Shown piece after piece: positions 11,017 to 23,700 of a DNA stretch of 48,586 nucleotides. The stretch spans positions 81,984-130,569 of the forward strand of contig NW_014040397.1 of assembly GCF_001186125.1 (NCBI RefSeq), written 5' to 3'. The notes beneath the pieces were generated by a model, which made no database searches, was not told the DNA's origin, and saw only the letters and a program-made list of their open reading frames with translations. The position numbers and the translations under genes are program-made. This DNA comes from Sphaeroforma arctica JP610. Its lineage: Eukaryota > Opisthokonta > Ichthyosporea > Ichthyophonida. Positions within the stretch are counted from its first letter, which is position 1. Every line of letters starts with the position of its first letter.

Positions 11017-14000
11017 GGTGGCGAGCTTCCTGTGTACGTATGCATATGTAGTACTGTGTAGTTGGAGATGAACGAGCCCTGACCGTGGAAAGGTTAGAGA
11101 GGATGGTATATGGTGTGTGCTGTGAGACGAAGCAGCACTGATTGCTGATTGCGGTATCTATATATACATATCGGGATGGGTACTAGTTGAGTGTCACACA
11201 CACACGAGAAGCGGAGCACAAGGTGCACATTCGTCTAAACAAAAGACTTCTGGCGCGTAGTAAATTCGCTCCGTGCACGAGAAACCCCCGAATATGACTT
11301 GTGCGGGAAATCGTGAGTGGAACAAAACAACAACAGCCACCAGGCACGACCAGGGCGGATTAAAAGCTTTGTGTGCGAAAATAGGCTGGAGATTGACTTC
11401 AAAAGAATAAAAGGAATCTTAAAAGTATTACTTACTGTCTATACATACAGTCTTCGCTATTGAAGAATCTATCGCTAGGCGTTGTTTTGAATCCTCTCTA
11501 TTTGCCAGATAATTGGTATTAACCCATACGAGAGACCCTCGATAGTGCGAAGCCCAAGCATGGATGTGAAATACGTTATCAGTTATGGCGTGGTATAAAT
11601 TGAAAGATAATGTGACAGAACACAGGTTTGTCGGGATCTTTTGTTCAGCCTTGTTCTACACTCTTATTTAACTTCAAAGCAGGTAGAGAACAATCCTTTT
11701 TAAAAGAACAACGTACAAAGCCTTCTAAATGAAATAGAGGCTATGGAAAATTCATGCCTACTAAAATAGACAAAATTGTATAGATGTATTATAGATATAT
11801 AAGGACGTCTAAAATAAGTGCTCATACAGAACCAATGTATTACATTTCGTTCAAAAGTTACAGCAGTTCGGTACATACATAGGGTCATGAGCGCAACTTT
11901 ACCACGGGACGACTGTTCTATTGCGGCTGATATATTATCTCGTTAATTTCTTTAATGGCGTGATTTAGACCTATGCCAGTTCGTCCGGATTTTTTTAGAT
12001 ATTAATATGGCCGTCGCCAGAATAAATACCAGCAACAGCCACGATGGAGTTCTACGTTCTTTAAAGTGTGGCTCGAAATCAATTCGAAATAGGAATTTTC
12101 ATTGCAGAATTTTGATTCCTTATAGTGCAGAGCAGAGGTCAATACGAGCAATCGCGCTTCAGTGCTCAAAGATTCAAATATGCATTCATATTCTACGGTG
12201 TTCGGAGAAAATCCAGTTGGTGCTTCTGACGAGAACAGCTCAGCTAGAACTGGAAAAGACAGGCAACTATAAGCCCACCCAGATAGACTGATACAAATGT
12301 ATAACATAATGCTGTGCTGTACTACATACGATGTAGTACTCTTGAAAATTTATTTTCTTTTCTTTCGTCCCCCCACCCCATTGGTTGTGATACTATGTAC
12401 TCAGTAAAGGCCTGTTGTGTGTTGCCTATTGAATTACCGATCTCGGCTTACAAAGTCTGTCGATGCAACTTATATCTGTCGGTCCCTTGAGGAATTTGGT
12501 GTGGCTCTGAGGAATTCGGGATGCGTGATAAATATCCGAAATGCATCCCTAAATCCCGATTTTCCGGCTTGAAAATCTAATGTTCTCATCTAAGTCGCCT
12601 CCGGTTAATCTGGGCTCTCAATCTCATCAGTATGAGCTTCAGTATTATAAATCCTAATTTTTTTTTTGGGATTTTTTTGTGTACCCTTTCGGGATTGTGA
12701 ATCAGCGCATAGTGGTATGTAGGTAATGTAACATTCTCGCGTTTCGCGAAATGTTAATATGCAAGCACTGCAAATGCTGTTCTACGTGAAGGTAGTATAA
12801 TGCATCTATAATAGCGGCTGTGTACACACACATCTATATAGCTTCTATCAAACACCCAATTAGAAGCTCCCCCAAGCGACCAACATGTTCTGAACTTCAG
12901 GATTATCGAGGCGAGTCAGTAAGGAAAGGGAGTGAGTGAACGCAATGGAAATAGAATAAGTTTCGAGCAAGCGCCCACAACTCACACAACTGTCCAATAG
13001 CACACACAAACCCCTCACCTTACCGGGTGTTGACCCGATTCTCATGAATCGAGCTTATCCCACATCCACATTCCGTTTCACATTCCAGAGAAAATCGGAA
13101 ATATTCTTTTCCAATCCACAAGCCCAAGTCGGCGGCTGGCTTGGAATACTCATCCCTGTGCGACATTACATCCATCCTGTGAACACAATTCACGAACCCA
13201 CACAAAACGAGTAAATCAGAAGTACACAGTTTACATGTACGAAAAACGGAAAGATAGCATAATTGGGTTCTCATTACACGACAACGACACAAAACACATA
13301 CAATAATAACATTGGTATTTAAATTCATGTACGAAGATAGGAGCACACAATAACGAGTTTGATTTCTTCCACATTATCGCACATGCATGCGTACATAAAA
13401 GATACAGGTACATCGTTTATGTACCAAATATGGTCAAGAAATATACAGTAATCACAGCCGTCCACCCACGAGGGCATATAAATGTACGTATATACCAAAT
13501 GTACGTTATATATACACATGCACGCACAATTGCAATTTGCATACAATTTAAAAACGGATCATATATGCGTGAATTCGCATATAAATGTATACATACAGAT
13601 CCAAGGATGTAGAAGTATACATTTACATACAAACATACAGAAACATATATATTCATATGGATTTGTACATACATACAGGCACACCAATATATATTTACCG
13701 GTCATATTCCAACGTATACGTCGTTATACAAGAGAGGTTTCTTTGAAATAAACATCCGGAAGGAAATGACGAATGTAAATATTGCAACACACACATACAT
13801 ATATACATACACGTACAACAGACATACACGTACGATCGAATATTGTAATGCCATCCACCATTGAAATGCGTATACATTCATGAGAGTGTATGAGCATTCA
13901 AAAATGACGCCCGGAATCGAGTTTGGTCGTTGTAGCACAAGTAATTCCAAATAGAAATAAATATGCACATAAATGCATATATAGCATTATAAAGCAAACG

Positions 14001-14734
14001 CAGATAACACATAGTACGTAAAAAGTTCACAAGATCACGACCAATACACATAGGTACCACAACCAGAAAAGAAACAGGGGAAAGAGAAAGAACGGGATGC
14101 CACAACCATCCCGTTGGGTTGTTGATGTCGGTTTAGAGTATAATCACGGACTGAACATTTGCAGCATAGACGCTAAGTATGGTTTGAATGCGATACAAGA
14201 GCGTTCTAGTTGGGGGGCTCCGGTGGATTACGCGCAAGTGCATTGGTGGTCTAATGACTTTGTAGTTACCGAACGATAAATAGCGCAAAATGAAACCGAA
14301 CTCAGATACAGTCGAAGGGGAGGTGCATATGTGTCGCACGTCTTTGAGTTGACAAGGCAACGTATAGGTACCTTATGTGCGGGTGACAGGATGTACGGCC
14401 GCTACACACATTTCAATTCTTACGGAAGAGGATTCGAATTTGGAAGTAGGTATGCTACTTTTCATTCTCCAAAGGACTTGTACGATGAACGCTGTACCAC
14501 GCACACCAAACATGCAGCATATACAACACGACTCTGAAACATAGTATAAAATACATTTATATAAATAAATATAAGAAATACATATAAATATATACATACA
14601 TACATACACATGTATATATATATAAATAGATATAGATATATATACATATGCATATATCTAGAAGACAAAACTTTGCGCATGAATGAGAGATGATAGGCGA
14701 GAGGAAGGAGAAGGGAAATGGCGAGGCACCTTGA
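11017..14734. other. Convergent intergenic region, no gene recognised
   Basis: This lies between the 3' ends of the endoplasmin and ZFC3H1 genes. It holds many overlapping short frames on both strands (for example 12002-12307 and 13020-13346), but none shows a domain or a confident splice chain. From about 13230 to 14100, and again at 14540-14650, the sequence is rich in tacata/tatata repeats. Confidence 0.5.
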
Positions 14735-17700
14735 TCAGTCTCCGGAAACGCTCTCGGCACTGGTATCCGTGGGAGCTGTGGCCTTATCAGCATCTATCCG
14801 CGGTGCTTCATTATATTGATCCTCGTATTCTTGTGTGTTTGTACTTGACTTCGTAGTGGTGTCTGTGTCTATCCTGGTACTTCCAATAATCACACCCCGT
14901 GCTATAGCCGCACGCATGACATCGGTGATGGCTGCTTGGTGGTTGCTGCCGTGTGAGATGGCGACAAAGTCTAGGTTCTCGAAATCTAACCAATCCTGCC
15001 ACAGTGCGGCACACAAGGGCAGACTACCCACGCCTGAGTAGAAGGTATAAGTGATACAGTTAGGGGTGGGTGGGTACGATACACTGTCTGTGTGTGAACC
15101 ATGCCTGAGTAGAAGGTATAAGTGATACAATTAGGGGTGGGTGGGTACGATACACTGTCTGTGTGAACCATGCCCGAGTAGAAGGTATAAGTAATACAAT
15201 GAGGGGTGGGTGGGTACGATATACTGTCGGCGTGACCCATGCCTGAGTAGAAGGTATAAGTGATACAATTAGGGGAGAGTAGGTACGATATACACTGTGT
15301 GAACCATGCCAGAAGGTATAAGTGATACAATTAGGGGAGGGTGAATACGAAGGGTATCGGCTGTATGGCGGTACAGTGTAGCAGTCTGTATGTACATATA
15401 CATGCATGGACTACAAGAAGGGCACGATACATAACAATACAGACACAGTATCATACACAAATCATGTAGAGCGCACATATACCCCATACTACACGGAGAA
15501 TCATGGCAACTTCTTGGCGTATGTAAGTATGCCTACCTGCACTGTACAGCCATCTGGCTTCCTCAATCTTCTTCTCGTTAATCTCTAAAGCCGCAGCCAT
15601 CCGCCAGGCTACAAAGAACTGGGGACAGGCGCGTACCAACCGCCCCAGAATATTATGTGCCTTCTGTACGGCGCCTGTTTATGAAAAAGTTATACGAGAG
15701 GTATATATCAATGACTGTCATGACAAGGCAATTGTTTCAGCCATGTACATATATACATAAATTCATTTAATAGGATTTCAATACACATATATTACCATAA
15801 TTGAAGACACAAGTATAGGGTACCGCAACGGACGGGCAAACATCAAACTTGACGACAAGCATATCGGACTATAAATGGTAATATATGTATTACAAATCAA
15901 GTTGGAGTACATATGCAACAGAGAACTCCACAAAAGAAAAAAGGGAAAAAAGGAGCTAGATATCTACAACGACGCGCAAGTATCTAGTCATACATAAAAG
16001 AAACTGTAAATATACGTACCTATACTGTACTGATAATACACTGCCTTGAGGGAGATGGATGGATTGTCGGGCTCCAAACGAAGAGTGCTTTCGAACACTA
16101 AGCTCCATCGATTCTCCGGTAGACAATTGAAGAAGTAATCTAGTACTTTCCCAGAGAATCTGAATGTAGGTAGAAAGATGCGTGAGCATATACTTGGGCA
16201 GCAAATAATAACTGAAGCACTAAAGAGGACTCTTTTTAACGATAAATAAATAAACAAATAAATCTGATTACAGTTATAGAGGGATAATAAAAATTCTTAT
16301 ATATGAGTTGATAGTTGGAACAGTTTTTGTTCCGTTCCCACAGGTTCGGTGGTCACAGCGATACGCGAGGGGTATTCTACAGAGGTTGCGGGTAGAAGAT
16401 ACATATAGTCAATCTCCCCGCCCAATACACTAGCATAGCCAATGATCACTGCAATGGATGTAGCATGCGGTCTATCGCCGGTGATGGCTTTTCCCGAGCA
16501 CAACCTGGAATTTATACATAAAAACAACAACACACATACGCACATACCATACATACATACATATTCACACAGACAGATTCTCACTCTACCACGTAAACAT
16601 AGTGAGATAGTCGATATATATACCTATAGTCCTTCTCCCGACCCAGCCCAATAGCATATCCATAGCTCGCTGCAATGGATGTAGCAAACGGTGTTATTGC
16701 TGGTGACGGGTTTCGGACACGGCATCTATTAAGAACATCCTGTATCTTGGACTGATACACTGTTAGTTCGGTACACTCGAGGTCAGGAACTTCACGCCGT
16801 TTCTGCGTGTCGCAGAGATATTCGACGTAGTCTATGTACACCTGTGAGTGGAGGGAATCCATAAATACGGCGATTAGTATATTTGTACTGAGTATGTATG
16901 AAAACATGTTTTCATCAGAACACCCACACGTGCCTACAAGCACGTCCGATCGTGGAAATGGCCCATTTTTCACATGTCAATAAATATACATATATATATT
17001 TATAAATATATATACATACATATAAATACAGATACATACATATAAATACAATGAGAAAATAGCACATACCATATACACGTCTTCCTAGCTGAATTTCCTC
17101 AAATATACAGATACATAATATATATCGACATACATACATGTCCTGGCTGGTAGTGTCATTTCATGTGACTCAGAATTCCCACACATACCTAGCGAGCAGG
17201 ACCTGCACTCGCCAGTGAGCACGACAAAAACCACATCCCATCTCCACACCACCTTACACATACATAATTTATATCGACATACATACATGTCCTGGCTGGT
17301 AGTGCCATTTCATGTGATTCATAATTCACACACAGACCTAGCGAGCAGGACCTGCACCCCGCCAGTGAGCAAGACAAAAACCACATCCCATCTCCACACC
17401 ACCTTGCACAACACATGCATAGTTTTAATCAGCTCGAACATTGTCCAATCCCGTACTATACCACGAATGCGATTACTCTTGATATACCTAAATACACATC
17501 CCAAATCTCTATACACACTACTCTAGATATACCTAAATACAAATCCCAAATCTCTATACACACTACTATTTATATGCTTAAAAACACATCCCAAATCTCT
17601 ATACACACTACTCTTGCTATGCTCAAATACACATCTCAAATCTCTATACACACACCTGACGTGCTGGGCTCCCACTCTGCAGTGTGACCAACGCGAGATC

Positions 17701-20700
17701 GTACGCCACCTCAACGCCATCTTGCTCCACATATGCTTCCTCATTAAAAGCTCCGTTACTCTCCGCACCCGTTGCCAACTGCAGGTACAGACAGTAACAC
17801 TGCCACAGGGCTGCGTCCTGCCTACGCACACTCACAGACGAACTCGCCGCACAGTTCGGTACCAAGGTAGGCAGTTTGGTGTCATACGCGACAGGCAACC
17901 CCAGCAGGGTACGGTAGAGGGTGGCTACGTCCATGCATTTTCCCACAGTATCAGTGGTGATGGTCTGTGAGACCAGGATGTCTCTGTCATGGCTGTAGTG
18001 CACCCGCGCACACACGGTGAGCAGGGTGGAAGCTTTCTCCGCATCTCCACACGCCAGACTCCACCGCACATACGCGTATAGCACCCGTGGCACGTCCGCT
18101 ATAGACAGTGTGACCTCAGCAGAGTCTGTACCACTCTTGCTATCACCAGCACCAACCAGATCGCTAGTCTGAGCTTCCTGGGCTTGGGATGTTGAAGGGC
18201 AGTTCGGCACTGCTCCTCTTACTGGCAACTCGGCCAACCCCGTTCGCCCACACGCTACGCCTATAACATAGTCAAGCAGGCCCGAGGTCTCCTGACAGGC
18301 CATACACAGGCGGATGTACACCATAACACCTCGTACGCGATCTTCGCTGGCGTGTACTGTCTGTGTTCGCTCTGCTACGGTAGTAAACATACGGTTCAAC
18401 ATCTCCAACCCGTCCTTGAACAGCACCTGGTGCGATACCGGGGTTGCCGCGACGCCACCGACCGCTCCACTGCTGTCAGTATCTGTGGCAATTTCAGACG
18501 CGCGTGTACTCGGATCGGCCAGGTGGACTATCAGCCACACTGCACTCAGGCACAGTAGAGTACCGAACCTTTCTGCAGCTATTTCTCCTACTTCACCATG
18601 ATCCCTACGCCCGTGCAATACTGCCATGGCCGACCGGTAGTGGCCAATTAACGAGGAATACGCCTGACGCAGCACGTTCACTGGTAGTCGAGACCACTCC
18701 AACACACTCTCACCCAACAGATCGGGCACGGGCGCATCCTGGGAGTCCATATACAGCGCCACAGGCACAGTATGGAACATTCGCACATGCAGGTAAGTCA
18801 GCCACAGCCGCGCAATGTTGCCCGGTCCTAGTCTGTCTGTGATCCCCGCAAAGACAACGGAGCCCTGCTTAGGCACTATTCTTGTAGCTTGAGCTGGTGA
18901 TGTGGTTTGTGTGTGAGTACGTACTCGAGCTTCCGTACCCGTCTTCACATGCGGGTATGCACGTTCAGAACCAGGCGTAAGCATGCTCTCGCACAGATCG
19001 ATGGCGGTGGCACGCCGGCCTGTTAACAGATGCAGATGTACGGCATACACCGCAAACCGCAGCAGACTATCCTCCAACTCCTCCACATTCACAGCCGCAT
19101 GATGTCCAGAGCCACCCGCGTATCCATCCGATCCCTGTTCCGTATCAGTGTCTGGGCTTGGGGATGTCGTCTGTTCTGTCTCCGGGTCCAGGTCCATGTC
19201 TGTACCGCTACTCTCGCCCTCTTCCGAGCCTTCTCCATTTTGCGCAAAGACCCCCTCCAAGGCCCCCTGCGCCGCACTATTAACATCGCTGTCGTCATCG
19301 CTTGTGGAACCGTCCTCGCCATCGGTGGAGCACATATACTCGTGATCATCCACCTTCATGGCATCTGCAGTGTCCGGGTTCTCATCTATTGGACCCCTTT
19401 CGCGTGTTCGTAGCTGCGCTTCGAGCCCAGCTTTTCGGGTTTGTGCGTGTATCTTCTTGGCACGGGCCTGTTCTGCGAGTGCCCTTATATTCTGCGATTT
19501 GGAACGCGTGCTGGCGATAACCAGATTCGGGTCTTGTCTCCGCTGTTCTGTCGTGAGTGGGGTTCGGGTAGTCGCTATTGAACCCGATTTTGATTCTGAA
19601 TTTCGCTTTATATTCGACCCTCGGTTTTTAGCAGCGGTTGAGCTTGCCCGCGTTTCCAGCTTCTCATCGAGGCAGCCCTAGTGGTAGAAATGTGCGAACA
19701 CTGATATGTTACGGAATCATATACCGCCTAGTAATCTAGAAATGTGCTGGTAAAACATGCATTAAGATTCACATCGTATTACCCATACAAAAAGATTTTA
19801 CATATAAACCCATGTTTAAAAATGCTTTCATATACTCACCTGGATAGCTTCATATGCGCGGCAAACAGTCTTGTACATCTCCGAGTACGAGCTATCAAAG
19901 TGTATCAGGTGCCACCACAGCTTGAAGCTCCAAGGCACTAGCCTGACAGCATCTGCATACACCTCAGCGATATCATCTTCCTCATCAACGTGTTCTTCGT
20001 ACAAGGTCAGATACTCGATCCAGAGACTCTCGCTATCTCGGTTCAGTTCCAGGCCACGTGAGAGCACGTGTAAGGATATCCTCGCGGACTGTTTCTCGCG
20101 CTGCTCCACGGTTGCCATGGAAACGGTATCGTTCAGTGCAGTGTTGGCGGCGTCTTTCGCAAACTCGATCCACAGAGATGTGTCACGTGGGTGTTTCTTC
20201 AGAATGGCTTCAAAATCACGTTTTACACCTACAACGATGGATACATCCATATGACGCGTATGACGGTGGAAGTATAAGTTTAAACGGCGTACAGAGTACT
20301 ATATAAGCAGAGAATATTTCAGACGCGGAATTCCAATCCACTTGACTACACACCTGAGTTGGCAGAGTCCCAATACCGAACTATCTCTTTATCGTCTGTG
20401 TTGTCGCGCCTTGCGTTGCCCTTGAGCGTGTGCCCGATCTTCATCGTTGCCTTCGCATCCTCAATGCGAGCCTCCAGTGCGTCTATGCTGACCTCTCGAG
20501 GGTCTAGGCGCTTTGGCTGATGGGTTATAATAGCATACATCAGAAACACGGCCAATAATAAGCCTTGCACACCACATATAGCCCTCAATCCCATTTGTAG
20601 CCAAGAAACAGGTCGTGTATTTTTAGATGTAAAACTAGCTTCCAACCACTAATCACATATCGTGGGCATGGTGTAGGTAGAAGCAATTCCCTAATAATAA

Positions 20701-23700
20701 TAACGAAAAGGTGTTCACGGAAAAAATAAACATGACTGAGCGTACACTTCATGTGCATATCCACGAGTCTAACCATACGTTCTAATCGGATCACACAGAG
20801 CCACTTACCGGTGCAAGGGCATGCTGAGTGCTCGTAGGTGTCCACTTCCTCGGGGCTGCCGCAACATACTTTGGACCACCACGTGCCGCATTTTCCTTCG
20901 AATTATTCACTTCGGATACCAACATCAACTGCAACTCCTTATCGCCCAGCGTGGGGTATTTGCTACGCAGTTTTCCTACACGCTCGGCTATTTGATCCTG
21001 GCCGTCTAACTCATCTCCCGCGTAGGAGGCAATGTCTTGCAATAAATCGGCCTCGGAAAGGGTGTAATCCTTGACGTGTTGGGCTCTGCAAGTGCTGGAG
21101 CGGCACACTTTGCCCTCCAGTTCTTTCATACAGAACATCTTCATTGGATCGATTTTGTGGCTGTGCAACGAGATAGATTCATAGAAGATTGTCAGGCAAA
21201 GTATGTATAGAACAAACTGGAGTTCGGTGTCGAACGTATAAAACGGCACATTGATAAATTAAATTTGAGTTTTACCACTGAGTTTGAACATCGCAAAATG
21301 AAACGACAGATCGAGATATCACACTATACGTTGTAGTCTAATCAAATCCAAGGTAACACAGCATCGACTCCATGAAGCGCTCAAGTAGTCCTCACCTGTA
21401 GGTGTTCGAGGCGATGCTCAAATTCGCTTTCGTGCGATAAAACGGGACGAAGCGGTATGACTTAAACATCCTGAGCGGGCTCTCATACATGCCACTTGTG
21501 TCAGCACCCCACTGATCCGGCTGACTGTCCGGTACCTCGTTGGATTCAACTTGGTTTGCTAACAACGTAAACCGGTTGTTAAGATCATTCACGGGTCGTC
21601 CGGGCTTGGCGGTGGCGCCTGGATATTAATCCGACATACAGAGCCGTTGAGGATGAACGTCCGTTCAAAATTATGCAGATATGCTAATGTACGTACACAG
21701 TTTGCGTGTAAGCTGGCGTGTTTAAAAGACTACATGTATCAACAGAAAGCAAATGGACTTTCTGTAGCAGGTATTCTCAATGTAATACAATTATTCATGC
21801 CAATTGAGGTATGGATTTAGACCCACCTCAACAGGTTAAATCAGATAAACCTGCACCCATAAAGATATATTCCGAAATACACGACTGCAATAGCAAGACA
21901 CCAATAAGAAACCACTCGTACCTGGCTGTCTCCCGACTATTCCATTACGCACTTTCGATGCAGGTATGATCACCTTCGGCGTATCCGTTCCCATTTTGCC
22001 ATGCGGTTTAGAACCGGTGGACCTTTTCGATACAGGTTTGTTATAATCCCGTTGCGCTTGCCCCTGTAGTTTTATAGTGTCAATAATCCACGCGTTCGAG
22101 GCACCTAACGCCGCTCTAAAAGGCAATACCCACGTACGACGCGGTACTGTTAGGGTACCCTGGTCCACTGCACCTCGTTCCCTGACATTAGTGCCGGTGC
22201 TCTCCATTTGCACTTTGTCAGGCTCGCCTGAATGCTTCTGGGACTGTTGACCTGCACCAGCCCCGGGCGATGGCCGGGGAGCGGTTGCCATGGCAACACT
22301 CGACCCGCTGTCAGAGGCGGCGGCAGTAATCGCAAGAGGAGAGGACACAACCCGCTTTGCATCGAGACTTTCGAGATCTTTAGTCGCTTGTACGCGAAGG
22401 GCTGCTATCTCCGCGTCGGTGGCTGTATCGTCATATACAGTACTTGAGGCCCTGATAGTAGATAGTGGTAAGTGGGGAAGGTGATATTATGTGAATAGGG
22501 CGAATGACTTGCCAATTGACTGTTTAAAACCCTGTGGTACAACTCACGCCCGATATATTCAGTTCAAATTTTTCCAGCGTACTTCTTTGTATGTGCATAT
22601 CCTAACCACACACGGCTAGTGCACATGTACATACCCACTCTTCAGCGCCAATGTCGCTCGTCGGCTATTGACCAGAGAATCAAGCAGCTTAACTCGGGAC
22701 ATATACAAAGCACCGGTCCTTTTTTTGCACTCGAGGGTTTCCAATTCGTGCTTCCTCGCTGAATCCACTATGACTTCCTTTGCCTGTCGGAGCTTGGTCT
22801 CGTTTTCTGCCAGCGCACTTTCGGTCTCGGCTAGGGCTGCCTTGAGTTCGGCCACGCGTTTCCGTTGTAGTTGACACGTGCTGTGGACATAAGTGTGTTA
22901 CGAAGAGTTAAGCGAAGAATAACAACATCCATATACACAGGTTAGCGTCTTGACTTCAGAGAAAACAGGGGTGGATTTTGGGTGCTATGATAGCACAAAA
23001 CTGTGATTGCTAGAAATGTGATAAAGTATCGTATATTGATACGACTGTATACTAGAAATAGCTAATAAATACACAATGTAGTTGACGAGGAGTTGTAATG
23101 ATACTCTGGGACAGTAAAAATGCTTTGGAAAATAAACGCAAACTTACGAGCGACTACACACTAATAAACGGAGAGCCGACAGGGGCAGATATATACATAT
23201 ACATAAGTACGTATTTGCGTTGCCATTAAAAAAAAATCAGAGAGATTATACAGATATTGTGAGAGTTTTGTAAGCGTGCCACAATGATACAACAACGCGA
23301 CACCAGAGAGGTGCAGGGGCACATCTTCACACACACACCTCAATACGGTATCTCGGATAGTACTCGCAGTTTTCTGCTTGGCGTGTACTGTCTCTATAAC
23401 CACTCTGGACGCATTCACGAGAGCCTCGTGCTCCCTCACAGTTTCACGTTGTTGCATAATAACCTCGTGCGTGGTATTCTGTACGGTTGTAGATACAGGC
23501 ACGGGCACATCCAGAGGCAGCCCATTGGAAGTTGTGCTGGGTGCAGAAGTCGAGCCTTGCACAGCGACAGCTGTTGTGGTTGCAACTGCATTTGCTGGTT
23601 CTGAGATAGAGGGTGGCGCCGGTGAGGTGTCCAGCCTAATCCTCTTATCCCGATGCTCGCTTGATGGGTCCGGAGTACTAGCCTCAACACTCGAACCAGC

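Noticed and set aside
12002-12307. Open frames of about 95-100 codons on both strands
   Set aside because: No motif, no splice context, and both strands being open suggests chance in AT-rich DNA.
13020-13346. Cysteine-rich minus-strand frame with a donor at its end
   Set aside because: It can be joined by phase to a short downstream frame, but the product resembles nothing and the neighbourhood is repeat-rich.
14097-14537. Adjacent + strand frames before the ZFC3H1 3' end
   Set aside because: No domain recognised and the opposite strand is equally open; they probably lie in ZFC3H1 3' flanking DNA.
15034-15360. CRISPR-like array
   Set aside because: The repeats are contiguous 67-71 bp units without unique spacers, in a eukaryotic intron at a splice acceptor.
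14735-20250. Calling the HAT-repeat exons NRDE2
   Set aside because: The repeats alone would fit, but the joined upstream exons carry the KSYRF block and the CX8CX4CX3H finger specific to ZFC3H1, and the C-terminus also matches ZFC3H1.
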